From: RPRB01 sp035519675
GTDB taxonomy: Bacteria; Myxococcota; Myxococcia; Myxococcales; Myxococcaceae
NCBI GenBank assembly: GCA_035519675.1
Contig: DATIWB010000023.1
Coordinates: forward strand, 124,001-188,000
Reading direction: 5' to 3'
DNA length: 64,000 nucleotides
Below the pieces are notes generated by a model. The model was given only the letters and a program-made list of their open reading frames with translations. It was not told the DNA's origin and made no database searches. The position numbers were made by a program, and so were the translations under genes. Within the stretch, counting starts at the first letter, position 1; every line of letters starts with the position of its first letter. Of the stretch, positions 25,471 through 32,208 are shown one piece after another.

Positions 25471-25557
25471 GGAGAGGTGGCCGAGCGGTTGAAGGCACAC
25501 GCCTGGAACGCGTGCATATCTGAAAGGGTATCGTGGGTTCGAATCCCACCCTCTCCG
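25471..25557 (+). tRNA. tRNA-Ser(GGA)
   Basis: An 87-nt class II tRNA. The acceptor GGAGAGG pairs with CCTCTCC, the discriminator is G25557 and the anticodon stem CACGC/GCGTG holds loop CTGGAAC, so the anticodon is GGA, reading UCC and UCU. It begins only 7 bases after tRNA-Ser(CGA). CCA is not encoded. Confidence 0.97.
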
Positions 25558-25579
25558 CTGCGAGGTTCTGCAGCACCAA

Positions 25580-25675
25580 CAGCTTGTGGTCGGGACGACG
25601 CGGGGACGTGAACCCCGCCAGGTCCGGAAGGAAGCAACGGTAGCGCACCTTCGCGTGTGTCCCGGCCGTTCCCAT
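25580..25675 (+). ncRNA. ffs: Signal recognition particle RNA, small 4.5S-like type
   Basis: The conserved SRP domain IV core CCAGGTCCGGAAGGAAGCAA lies at 25618-25637, flanked by the paired arms GCGGGG and CCCCGC on its 5' side. The outer stem is formed by GGTCGGGAC (25588-25596) and GTCCCGGCC (25659-25667), nine pairs with one wobble. The ends given are approximate. The RNA binds Ffh and helps target membrane proteins. It follows tadA and two tRNA genes in the same direction. The common bacterial order is tadA, SRP RNA, dnaX, ybaB, recR; here 2.5 kb of other DNA separates it from dnaX. Confidence 0.9.
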
Positions 25676-26191
25676 GTCGTCGGTTCGTTCGCACCTTCGG
25701 GGCCCTCTCCTCGGAGGTGCGGACGGACATGGCGGATACCGCGTGGAGGCCACCAGCCTGCCGGCGGAGGTGCACGGCAGAACGCCCGTGGGGAATGCGG
25801 TCCGAACACTCCACGCGGCGGAGCGACCGAGACGACCGGCCTGCGCGGCCCCGGGGCGCTCCGCAGAGGACCCGAAAGGCGCACGGCTTTGCCTCGAGCA
25901 CCTCGGACGTTCCCCCGACCTGACGCCCGGAGGGCGGAGGATCGAGGCTGGCGACCGAGCGACCGAGCCTGAGCGCAGGCTCCGGGTGGCGAGGGGGGGC
26001 GGGCGCTTAGGTGCAATAGCAACTTCGGTGACTCCGAGTAGGAGTCAGAGGCTTACAAGTCCGGATCCCTCGTCGCCCCGTCACTGCAAGTGCGCGGGAG
26101 GTTGCTATTGCACCTCGGCACGCGACCCCCTCCCGGCCTGGCGCCTCCGGAGCCTGGGGGACCGGCACGCGACTGGCACGTGGGCGACAAG
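25676..26191. other. 516-bp stretch without a supported gene
   Basis: Reading frames here are short, carry no recognisable motif and mostly mirror the tRNA genes. What can be seen is a hairpin at 25965-25982 (7-bp stem, loop AGCG) and the long inverted repeat described separately. It lies between SRP RNA and the MarR-type gene, so it may hold the terminator of the RNA operon and the promoter of that gene, but no clear signal was found. Confidence 0.6.
26009..26115. repeat. 15-bp perfect inverted repeat around a 77-bp core
   Basis: AGGTGCAATAGCAAC (26009-26023) recurs as its exact reverse complement at 26101-26115. The 77 bases between include a small hairpin, GACTCC/GGAGTC with loop GAGTA. 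The right arm ends 77 bp before the MarR-type gene start. It may be a large cruciform or RNA hairpin, a two-part operator or the remnant of a small mobile element. No flanking target duplication is evident. Confidence 0.65.
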
Positions 26192-26671
26192 ATGTCGCTC
26201 TCGTTGCGTCTCGCAGGCGAATGGGACAGCGGCACGTCCAGCGTTCCGGACGCGTGCGTCTGCACTGCGCTCCGGACGCTGACCCGCTTCGTCACGCGCC
26301 CCATGGAGCGAATGCTTGCGGGCCACGGGATCACGCTGACCGAGTTTCAGATCATGGTGACCCTGCATGAGTCGTCGACGAGTGGACTCGCGCTCACGCG
26401 TCGGCTGCGCATCCACGCTGCGCCGGTCTCACGCGCGCTGGCAAGCTTGCGAGAGCGAGGCGTGGTGACGCGAGCCTCCAACAAGCGGCTCGCGCGCTGG
26501 TCGTTGACGGACTCCGGACGGATGCACCTGGAGCTCCTCGACCTGCTCTGGCGCGAGGTCGATGCGACGACTCGCGAGGCGCTCGGGCGGGAGTTCGTGG
26601 ATCGGGTGATCGCGCTGGTGGATCAGCTTCCGAAGACGCTTCCGCCAGAGCATCCAGGGTGGTCGGACTGA
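26192..26671 (+). CDS. MarR-family transcriptional regulator
   Basis: 159 aa. The winged-helix core runs from ITLTEFQIMVTLHESSTSGL through LTRRLRIHAAPVSRALASLR, the recognition helix, to the wing VVTRASNKRLARWSLTDSG. The flanking helices CTALRTLTRFVTRPMERML and LLWREVDATTREALGREF would form the dimer interface. ATG 26192 is chosen; GTG 26090 upstream is possible but would translate through the inverted repeat. MarR proteins usually sense small phenolic or lipophilic ligands and control a nearby gene. The 3' neighbour is convergent, so no target is obvious except its own promoter. Confidence 0.82.
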   Translation: MSLSLRLAGEWDSGTSSVPDACVCTALRTLTRFVTRPMERMLAGHGITLTEFQIMVTLHESSTSGLALTRRLRIHAAPVSRALASLRERGVVTRASNKRLARWSLTDSGRMHLELLDLLWREVDATTREALGREFVDRVIALVDQLPKTLPPEHPGWSD

Positions 26672-26749
26672 GGCTTTGCGTCCAAGCGGGCCACAGCTCG
26701 AAGCGGACCAGGCGGACGTCCGGCTCCCTCCGGCCGATCGAGAGAGACC

Positions 26750-28192
26750 TCAGCGGGCGAGGATCGTCTCGCGCCCTTCCGTGCCGATCATCCGGAAGCC
26801 CGCAGCCTGCAGCTCGACCAGCGCGCGCCCCTCGAACGTCACCACCCGGTTGAAGCGCGGGTCGCGCATCGCCGCCCGGAACGCGCCGTCCTGCGGCCAG
26901 TCGCAGGTGAGCCACGGGATGGGCTTGCCCACGTAGAAGAAGCCGCCTGCCCCCCACAATCCCTCGTTCACGATGAGCAGCCCCGTCACCTCCGGTGGCC
27001 GGGTCGCCTTGACGATCGCCCGGAACTGATCGCCGCGCAGGTCGCGGTCCGGCCTCCCCGAGGCGACGGTCAGCAGCAGCGCGACGGCCGCCACGCCGAC
27101 CCGCTGCCACACCGCTCGGAGTCGCTGCAGCAGCGCGGCCAGCCCGGGCGCCGCCTCCACCACCAGCAGCACCTCCACCGGATAGAGGAAGCGCTCCTCC
27201 TTGTGCGTGGTCTGCAGAAGGGCCAGGAGCATCAGCGCCGCCATCGCCGCGGCCACACCCAGCCGTGGCCGCAGCCACGCCACCCCGAGCGCCAGCGCCG
27301 GCCACACCCAGAGCGGCACCTGCTTCCACAGGAAGGGCCAGTAGTAACCCGGCGGCTCCGCGCCAAACGTCCGCGCCGCCCCGCCGCTCCCGACGTTGAA
27401 GGCGAACCACGCCCCCACCGAGTGCCACGGCGTCCCCCAGCTCGCCCAGTCCAGCGCCCCGAGCACCAGCAGCACGGCGCCGAGGCCGGCCGCCGCCCAC
27501 GCGAGCAGCTCCCAGCGGCGCCGGGCTGCCACCCAGGCCAGCGCCGCCGCCATCGCCGGAAGCGAGCCGTAACGCGCCACGAAGGCAAGCCCGAGCGCCG
27601 CGCCCCCCAGCAGGCCGCTCCTCTGCGGAGGTTCCTCCCGTGAGAGCGCCTCTGCGGCGACGAGCAGCAGCGCCGCGGAGAGCGCCTCGCCCAGCGTCCG
27701 CCCCGCCACCACCACGAACAGCGGAAGGCAGCCCAGCGCGAACACCGTCACCCATCCGCCCAGCACGCCCGCCCGTCGCCTGCCGAGCCGCGCCGCCGCG
27801 ACCAGCCCCCAGGCCTGCAACGCCCAGAGCGGGACCGCCAGCAGCCCCCGGGCGACCCACGGGTCCGTCAGCCCCAGCCAGGCCCCCACCCGGAGCACCG
27901 CTGCCAGGACCAGCGGGACCGCCCAGTTCCGAAGCCCCTGCTTCCACTCCCAGGCCAGCACGCCGTAGCCGTGCACCCGTGCAAAGGCCGGCTCGAGGAA
28001 CTGGTACACCTCGTCGGGATGCAGGCGGCCGAGCACCGCCACCGCGCTCACCGCCGGGACGAGCGCCAGCACGACCGCCCAGCGCTCGGGCGTCGCCCAG
28101 CGGCGCCACCGGGCGGCGTCGAGCGCGCCTCCGCCCGGCACGCCGGCCTCGGTCCGCCCGGGTGGAATCCGTGCCGCCTCGGCGTCGCTCAC
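26750..28192 (-). CDS. GT22 family mannosyltransferase-like membrane protein (ALG9/PIG-B type)
   Basis: 480 aa from GTG 28192. The signature is LHPDEVYQFLEPAFARVHGY followed by GVLAWEWKQGLRNWAVPL, the HPDE and WEW..G.RNW motifs of family 22 dolichol/polyprenol-phosphate-mannose dependent transferases. About ten hydrophobic helices follow, then FLYPVEVLLVVEAAPGLAAL, where HKEERFLYP is another family motif, and a C-terminal soluble part. It should add a mannose-type sugar from a lipid donor to a glycan outside the inner membrane. The longer start at ATG 28225 would overlap the dnaX start and is less likely. It faces away from dnaX and lies in the segment that separates SRP RNA from dnaX. Confidence 0.82.
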   Translation of the reverse strand: MSDAEAARIPPGRTEAGVPGGGALDAARWRRWATPERWAVVLALVPAVSAVAVLGRLHPDEVYQFLEPAFARVHGYGVLAWEWKQGLRNWAVPLVLAAVLRVGAWLGLTDPWVARGLLAVPLWALQAWGLVAAARLGRRRAGVLGGWVTVFALGCLPLFVVVAGRTLGEALSAALLLVAAEALSREEPPQRSGLLGGAALGLAFVARYGSLPAMAAALAWVAARRRWELLAWAAAGLGAVLLVLGALDWASWGTPWHSVGAWFAFNVGSGGAARTFGAEPPGYYWPFLWKQVPLWVWPALALGVAWLRPRLGVAAAMAALMLLALLQTTHKEERFLYPVEVLLVVEAAPGLAALLQRLRAVWQRVGVAAVALLLTVASGRPDRDLRGDQFRAIVKATRPPEVTGLLIVNEGLWGAGGFFYVGKPIPWLTCDWPQDGAFRAAMRDPRFNRVVTFEGRALVELQAAGFRMIGTEGRETILAR

Positions 28193-28207
28193 GCTTGAGC
28201 TGACCAG

Positions 28208-28215
28208 TATATACC
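28208..28215. promoter_or_regulatory. Symmetric -10-like element between GT22 gene and dnaX
   Basis: The sequence AGTATATAC around 28206-28214 gives TATATA on the plus strand and TATACT on the minus strand. Both would place a transcript start within about 10 bases of the two start codons, so either message could be nearly leaderless. No convincing -35 element is seen for either. Confidence 0.3.
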
Positions 28216-28223
28216 CCCCTTCC

Positions 28224-29441
28224 ATGGGCTACCTCGTGCTGGCGCGGAAGTGGCGCCCCCAGACCTTCGACGACATGACTGGCCAGGAGCACGTGGTCCG
28301 GACGGTGGCCAACGCCATCAAGCTGGACCGGGTCGCCCACGCCTACCTCTTCTGCGGCCCGCGCGGGGTGGGCAAGACCACCGCCGCCCGCCTCCTCGCC
28401 AAGGCCCTCAACTGCATCCACGGCCCCACGGCCACCCCGTGCGGCGTCTGCCAGCCCTGCGTGGAGATCGCCGCCGGCACCTCGGTGGACGTCGCCGAGA
28501 TCGACGGCGCCTCCAACAACGGGGTGGAGAACGTCCGCGAGATTCGCGAGAACGCCAAGTACCTGCCCCAGCGCGACCGGCACAAGATCTACATCATCGA
28601 CGAGGTGCACATGCTCTCCGGGGCGGCGTTCAACGCGCTGCTCAAGACGCTCGAGGAGCCGCCCGGGCACGTGAAGTTCATCTTCGCCACCACCGAGCCC
28701 CACAAGCTGCCCGACACCATCCTCTCCCGCTGCCAGCGCCACGACTTCCGGCGCATCCCGGCCGAGCGGATGCTCGCCCGCCTCAAGCAGATCGCCACCG
28801 AGGAGAAGGCCGGCCTGTCCGATGCCTCGCTGGCCCTCATCGTCCGCCAGGCCGAGGGCGGCATGCGCGACGCGCTCTCGCTCCTCGACCAGGTGATGTC
28901 CGCCTGCGGGCCCGGCGCGAGCGACGCTGCCATCGCCGAGGCGCTGGGGGCCATCGACCGCACCGTGGTCCAGCAGATGGCCGCGGCGCTCGTCCGGCGC
29001 GATGCCAAGGCCCTCCTGGACTCGGTGGAGGACGTCTTTCAACGCGGCGCCGACCTGCGCCGCCTGGCCGAGGAGCTCGCGCTCGAGCTCCGGCACATCC
29101 TGGTGACCCGCGCCACCGGCAAGCCGCCCACCGAGCTGGCCGAGGTGGAGCAGAGGATGGTCGTCGAGCTGGCCCGCGAGGCCGACCCGGCGCAGCTGGC
29201 GCGCCTCTTCGACGTCGTGCACGGCTCGGTCTGGGACGTCGGCCGCGCCGCGCAGCCCCGGCTGGCGCTGGAGATGGCCCTCCTCAAGGCCGTCCAGCTC
29301 GCCCCCACCGCCTCCATCCCCGAGCTGCTCACCCGGGTGGAGAAGCTCCTCGGCACTGGCGCCGCGCCCGATGCACGCGCGGCCGCCCGGCCCGGCGGGA
29401 CGCCTGGAGGTCGTCCCGCTCCCCAGCCCTTTCGCTCCTGA
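28224..29441 (+). CDS. dnaX: DNA polymerase III gamma/tau subunit, clamp-loader part (gamma-length product)
   Basis: 405 aa in this frame. Walker A is GPRGVGKT (45-52), zinc ligands are C64, C73, C76 and C79, the Walker B region is IYIIDEVHMLSGAAFNALLK and the sensor 1 region is FIFATTEPHKLPDTILSRCQ. Domain III ends near IPELLTRVEKLLGTG, then a short Pro-rich run stops at TGA 29439. This is the length of a gamma subunit. The tau-type C-terminal domain lies in the +1 frame just after, so a full tau needs a frame change. Start ATG 28224 gives MGYLVLARKWRPQTFDDMTG, the standard DnaX opening. It is followed by ybaB and recR, the common order. Confidence 0.93.
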   Translation: MGYLVLARKWRPQTFDDMTGQEHVVRTVANAIKLDRVAHAYLFCGPRGVGKTTAARLLAKALNCIHGPTATPCGVCQPCVEIAAGTSVDVAEIDGASNNGVENVREIRENAKYLPQRDRHKIYIIDEVHMLSGAAFNALLKTLEEPPGHVKFIFATTEPHKLPDTILSRCQRHDFRRIPAERMLARLKQIATEEKAGLSDASLALIVRQAEGGMRDALSLLDQVMSACGPGASDAAIAEALGAIDRTVVQQMAAALVRRDAKALLDSVEDVFQRGADLRRLAEELALELRHILVTRATGKPPTELAEVEQRMVVELAREADPAQLARLFDVVHGSVWDVGRAAQPRLALEMALLKAVQLAPTASIPELLTRVEKLLGTGAAPDARAAARPGGTPGGRPAPQPFRS

Positions 29442-30234
29442 GCCGGCTGCACCGCGCACGCCCGTTACGCCCGCGCACTCGGCCCCAGCCCCGGCCCCGA
29501 GACCGGCCTCGAGCGCGAAGGCATCCGGCCCGGCTGCGATCACCACTCCGCGCGTCGAGGTGGCGACGAGTGCCCCTCCCACTCCGCCGAGCGACGAGCC
29601 CACGGGCGGAGCAAGCTCTCGGTCCGCTGGAGGATCCGGCACGTCCGAGACGCGCGCAACCCCGTCGAAGTCCGCCGCGGCTCCGCTGGTGGTCGACAGC
29701 AGCCCCGGCGGATGCGCCACCGGCGAATGCCTGCCCGAGCCCGCGGCCCCGGCTCCGGCTCGGGGACGGGATGACCCCTCGCGCCCGCTCCTCGACCGCT
29801 GGCGCGCTGCGCTCGACACCGTCGCCGCCGAGTCGCCGCGGCACTCGGCCTCGCTGAAGCAGGCCCGGCTCCTCTACCTGCGCGACGGCGAGGTCGGCGT
29901 CGCCTACCGCGGCGACGCCAGCTTCCACCGCGCCACCGTCAGCGGGCAGAGCGGACGCCCGGTGGTGGAGCGGCTGCTCTCTGTCCACTTCGGCCGGCCC
30001 ACCCGCCTGGTGGTGGACGAGACCGCCGGCGCGGCGGCAGGGGGCAAGAGCGTCGCCGAGCTCGACGCCGAGGCCCGCGCCGAGCACGAGCGGGCCACCG
30101 GACAGTCCGTCCGGAACCATCCCGCGATCCTCGCCACCCTGCGCATCCTCGGGGGCGAGCTGGAGCACATCCAGGTCCTCGAACGCGAGCGCACCGGCGC
30201 CCCCGGCAGCGACGTCATCGACGAGCAGCCCTGA
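29371..30234 (+). CDS. dnaX: DnaX tau-specific C-terminal region in the +1 frame
   Basis: This frame is open from well before 29371 to the TGA at 30234. It begins with a Pro/Ala-rich linker, typical of tau, then a folded region from about PLLDRWRAALDTVAAESPRH through ASLKQARLLYLRDGEVGVAY to VVERLLSVHFGRPTRLVVDE, which has the pattern of the tau C-terminal domain that binds the polymerase alpha subunit. It overlaps the gamma-length ORF and lies one base out of frame with it. It could be joined by +1 frameshifting, be expressed from its own start, or reflect a one-base error in the sequence. No ribosome site precedes ATG 29371. Confidence 0.75.
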   Translation: MHARPPGPAGRLEVVPLPSPFAPEPAAPRTPVTPAHSAPAPAPRPASSAKASGPAAITTPRVEVATSAPPTPPSDEPTGGASSRSAGGSGTSETRATPSKSAAAPLVVDSSPGGCATGECLPEPAAPAPARGRDDPSRPLLDRWRAALDTVAAESPRHSASLKQARLLYLRDGEVGVAYRGDASFHRATVSGQSGRPVVERLLSVHFGRPTRLVVDETAGAAAGGKSVAELDAEARAEHERATGQSVRNHPAILATLRILGGELEHIQVLERERTGAPGSDVIDEQP

Positions 30235-30254
30235 TCAGAGCACGGAGCCACGCC

Positions 30255-30575
30255 ATGCCCGGAGTCGATCTCAACTACTTCATGCGCCAGGCCAGCAAGC
30301 TGACCGAGAAGCTCGAGCAGCGGAAGAAGGAGCTGGCGGAGGAGACCGTCGAGGGCCAGGCCGGCGACGGCCGGGTCAAGGTGGTCGCCACCGGCTCGGG
30401 TGACGTCCGCTCGATCAAGATCTCCCCGGAGGTGCTGACCGCCGGCGACGTGGAGATGATGGAGGACCTCATCGCCGCCGCGGTCAACGCCGCACTGACC
30501 CAGGCCCGAGAGCTGAGCGAGCGCGAGCTGGGGAAGATCTCCGGCGGCCTGAAGATTCCCGGAATCACCGGATGA
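30255..30575 (+). CDS. ybaB: YbaB/EbfC family nucleoid-associated protein
   Basis: 106 aa, usual length. It has the N-terminal helix MRQASKLTEKLEQRKKELAE, the central beta part DGRVKVVATGSGDVRSIKIS with PEVLTAGDVEMMEDLIAAAV, and the C-terminal helix ending GGLKIPGI. YbaB dimers bind DNA. ATG 30255 has GGAG close upstream. It lies 20 bp after dnaX and overlaps recR by ATGA, as in most bacteria. Confidence 0.95.
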   Translation: MPGVDLNYFMRQASKLTEKLEQRKKELAEETVEGQAGDGRVKVVATGSGDVRSIKISPEVLTAGDVEMMEDLIAAAVNAALTQARELSERELGKISGGLKIPGITG

Positions 30576-31165
30576 CGCCGGACCCGCTCAACCGCCTCGT
30601 CGCCCAGCTGTCGAAGCTGCCCGGCATCGGGGAGAAGACTGCCCAGCGGCTCGCCTTCCACATCCTGCGGGCCCCGCCGGAGTACGCCACCGAGCTGGTC
30701 AGCGCGCTCCAGGAGGTGAAGAGCAAGGTCCGCCTGTGCACCCGCTGCTTCGCCCTCACCGAGGGCCAGCTGTGCGGCTTCTGCACCGATCCGCGGCGCG
30801 ACGACCGGATGCTCTGCGTGGTCGAGGGCATCGCCGACTTGATGGCCCTGGAGAAGACCCGCGAGTTCAAGGGCCGGTACCACGTGCTCCACGGCGTGCT
30901 CTCGCCGCTGGAGGGCATCGGCCCGGAGCAGCTGCGGATCCAGGAGCTCCTCGTCCGCCTCGAGGACGGCAAGGTGGAGGAGGTCATCGTCGCCACCAAC
31001 CCGGACGTCGAGGGCGAGGCGACGGCGCTCTACTTGATGAAGCTCCTCAAGCCGATGGGCATCCGGATCACCCGGCTGGCCCAGGGGCTACCGATGGGCG
31101 GAGACCTCGAGTTCGCGGACCAGGCCACGCTCGCCCGCGCGCTGTCTGGTCGCCGCGATCTGTAG
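30572..31165 (+). CDS. recR: Recombination protein RecR
   Basis: 197 aa, full length. It has the helix-hairpin-helix KLPGIGEKTAQRLAFHIL, the C4 zinc finger in RLCTRCFALTEGQLCGFC, and the Toprim domain from MLCVVEGIADLMALEKTREF to VIVATNPDVEGEATALYL. LAQGLPMGGDLEFADQATLA is the conserved C-terminal Walker-like part. RecR works with RecO and RecF to load RecA at gaps. The start overlaps ybaB (ATGA 30572-30575). The 3' end is 6 bp from the convergent ADYC gene. Confidence 0.97.
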   Translation: MTPDPLNRLVAQLSKLPGIGEKTAQRLAFHILRAPPEYATELVSALQEVKSKVRLCTRCFALTEGQLCGFCTDPRRDDRMLCVVEGIADLMALEKTREFKGRYHVLHGVLSPLEGIGPEQLRIQELLVRLEDGKVEEVIVATNPDVEGEATALYLMKLLKPMGIRITRLAQGLPMGGDLEFADQATLARALSGRRDL

Positions 31166-31171
31166 CGGCCC

Positions 31172-32206
31172 TCAGGGCTGGAGCAGCGAGTCGTCCATCA
31201 GGGTTCCCTGTCTCAGGAGTCGCTGCGCCTGGGTCACCGCGATGCAGTGCCCCTCCTTGTCGCATCCAGGCGGCAAGACCTGGTTCCCCGCACACATGTA
31301 GTCGCTCCCGCGCAGCCCGATCTTCACCCCACCATCGGGATTGTCGGACACCGGGAAGAAGCTGACCGGGGTCTGGAATCTCAGCTGGCACGTCGGCGGG
31401 AGGGAAACGTAACGCGCATGGAGAATGCAGAGCGCGCCGGTAGGGTTCCAGTTCGCCTCGAGCAGGAACGCGGGGAGAGCCTCGTGAACCGAGGTCCCCG
31501 GGTTGTCGTAGAGATCGATGAGCGTCGTGTCCTTGGTGTGGGAGACCCCATCGCCGCAATAGTCGGCCCGGACGGCACGCACACAGCTATCGAACGCGTC
31601 GGTCGAGGCGGCGAGCGGAACGAACCCTCGCGGACGGGTGGGTAAGCAGTTGGGAGCGGAGGGGGGGGGCGGCGGTGGAAACGGCCAGAGCAGGCACTTC
31701 CCCACGGCGCCGAGAGCGTTCCACTCCTGCTCGGTCACGCTCGCGAGATCCTCCGCGGCACAGGCAAGCGTGAAGTCATGAAGCTTGCCGCCGTTGAAGA
31801 TGAAGCGCCCCTTGCCGTCGTGGACGGCGTCCAACGCGAAGAGCGTGAAGTACTCACCGTCCTTCTTCCGCTTGATCCAGCGGCCACAGAAGAGGGACTC
31901 AGGGGCACTGGCCTTGAGACCGACCCTGGCCCGGCGGCACTCCGCGTACCGGGTGTTCGGGACCTGCACACAGCCGTGGAGAGTGATGTCTACCGCCATA
32001 TTCGGCTTTGACAGAGGAGCCGCCGTGGTGGGCGGGAAAACGGCCGAGGGCCACCCAGGGACGTCTTGCACCTGGGTCCCTGACCGCTGCCAGTCGAGCC
32101 CGGTCCCCGCGAGGAGCACACCCTGGCTGTTTCCGCCCCCCGCCGCACGTGCGGTGTTCGAGGCGAGCGAGAAGACGACTGCGAGCACTCGCAGCTTGCC
32201 ATTCAT
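31172..32206 (-). CDS. Secreted ADYC-domain protein
   Basis: 344 aa. An N-terminal signal peptide (LRVLAVVFSLASNTARA) is followed by a cysteine-containing exported protein. The motif RADYCGDGVSHTKDTTLIDL with a D-x-Y-D ending is the ADYC signature seen mainly in myxobacterial secreted proteins of unknown function. Ten or more cysteines (for example HGCVQVP, ECRRARVG, SLFCGRW, ADYCGD, DSCVRAV, TCQLRF) suggest disulfides outside the cytoplasm. It starts two bases after the stop of the kinase/SUMF gene, so it is in one operon with it and is a good candidate for a partner or output of that kinase system. Confidence 0.78.
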   Translation of the reverse strand: MNGKLRVLAVVFSLASNTARAAGGGNSQGVLLAGTGLDWQRSGTQVQDVPGWPSAVFPPTTAAPLSKPNMAVDITLHGCVQVPNTRYAECRRARVGLKASAPESLFCGRWIKRKKDGEYFTLFALDAVHDGKGRFIFNGGKLHDFTLACAAEDLASVTEQEWNALGAVGKCLLWPFPPPPPPSAPNCLPTRPRGFVPLAASTDAFDSCVRAVRADYCGDGVSHTKDTTLIDLYDNPGTSVHEALPAFLLEANWNPTGALCILHARYVSLPPTCQLRFQTPVSFFPVSDNPDGGVKIGLRGSDYMCAGNQVLPPGCDKEGHCIAVTQAQRLLRQGTLMDDSLLQP

Positions 32207-32208
32207 CT

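Noticed and set aside
24352..26022. Minus-strand frames with phrases such as RVGFEPTIPFQIC and EREGFEPSIPFRIC
   Set aside because: These are antisense translations of the tRNA-Ser genes, a well-known source of false proteins.
29341..29445. Polymerase slippage as in Thermus dnaX
   Set aside because: There is no A-run or T-run of useful length at the frame change, only CCCC and TTT, so transcriptional slippage is a poor explanation.
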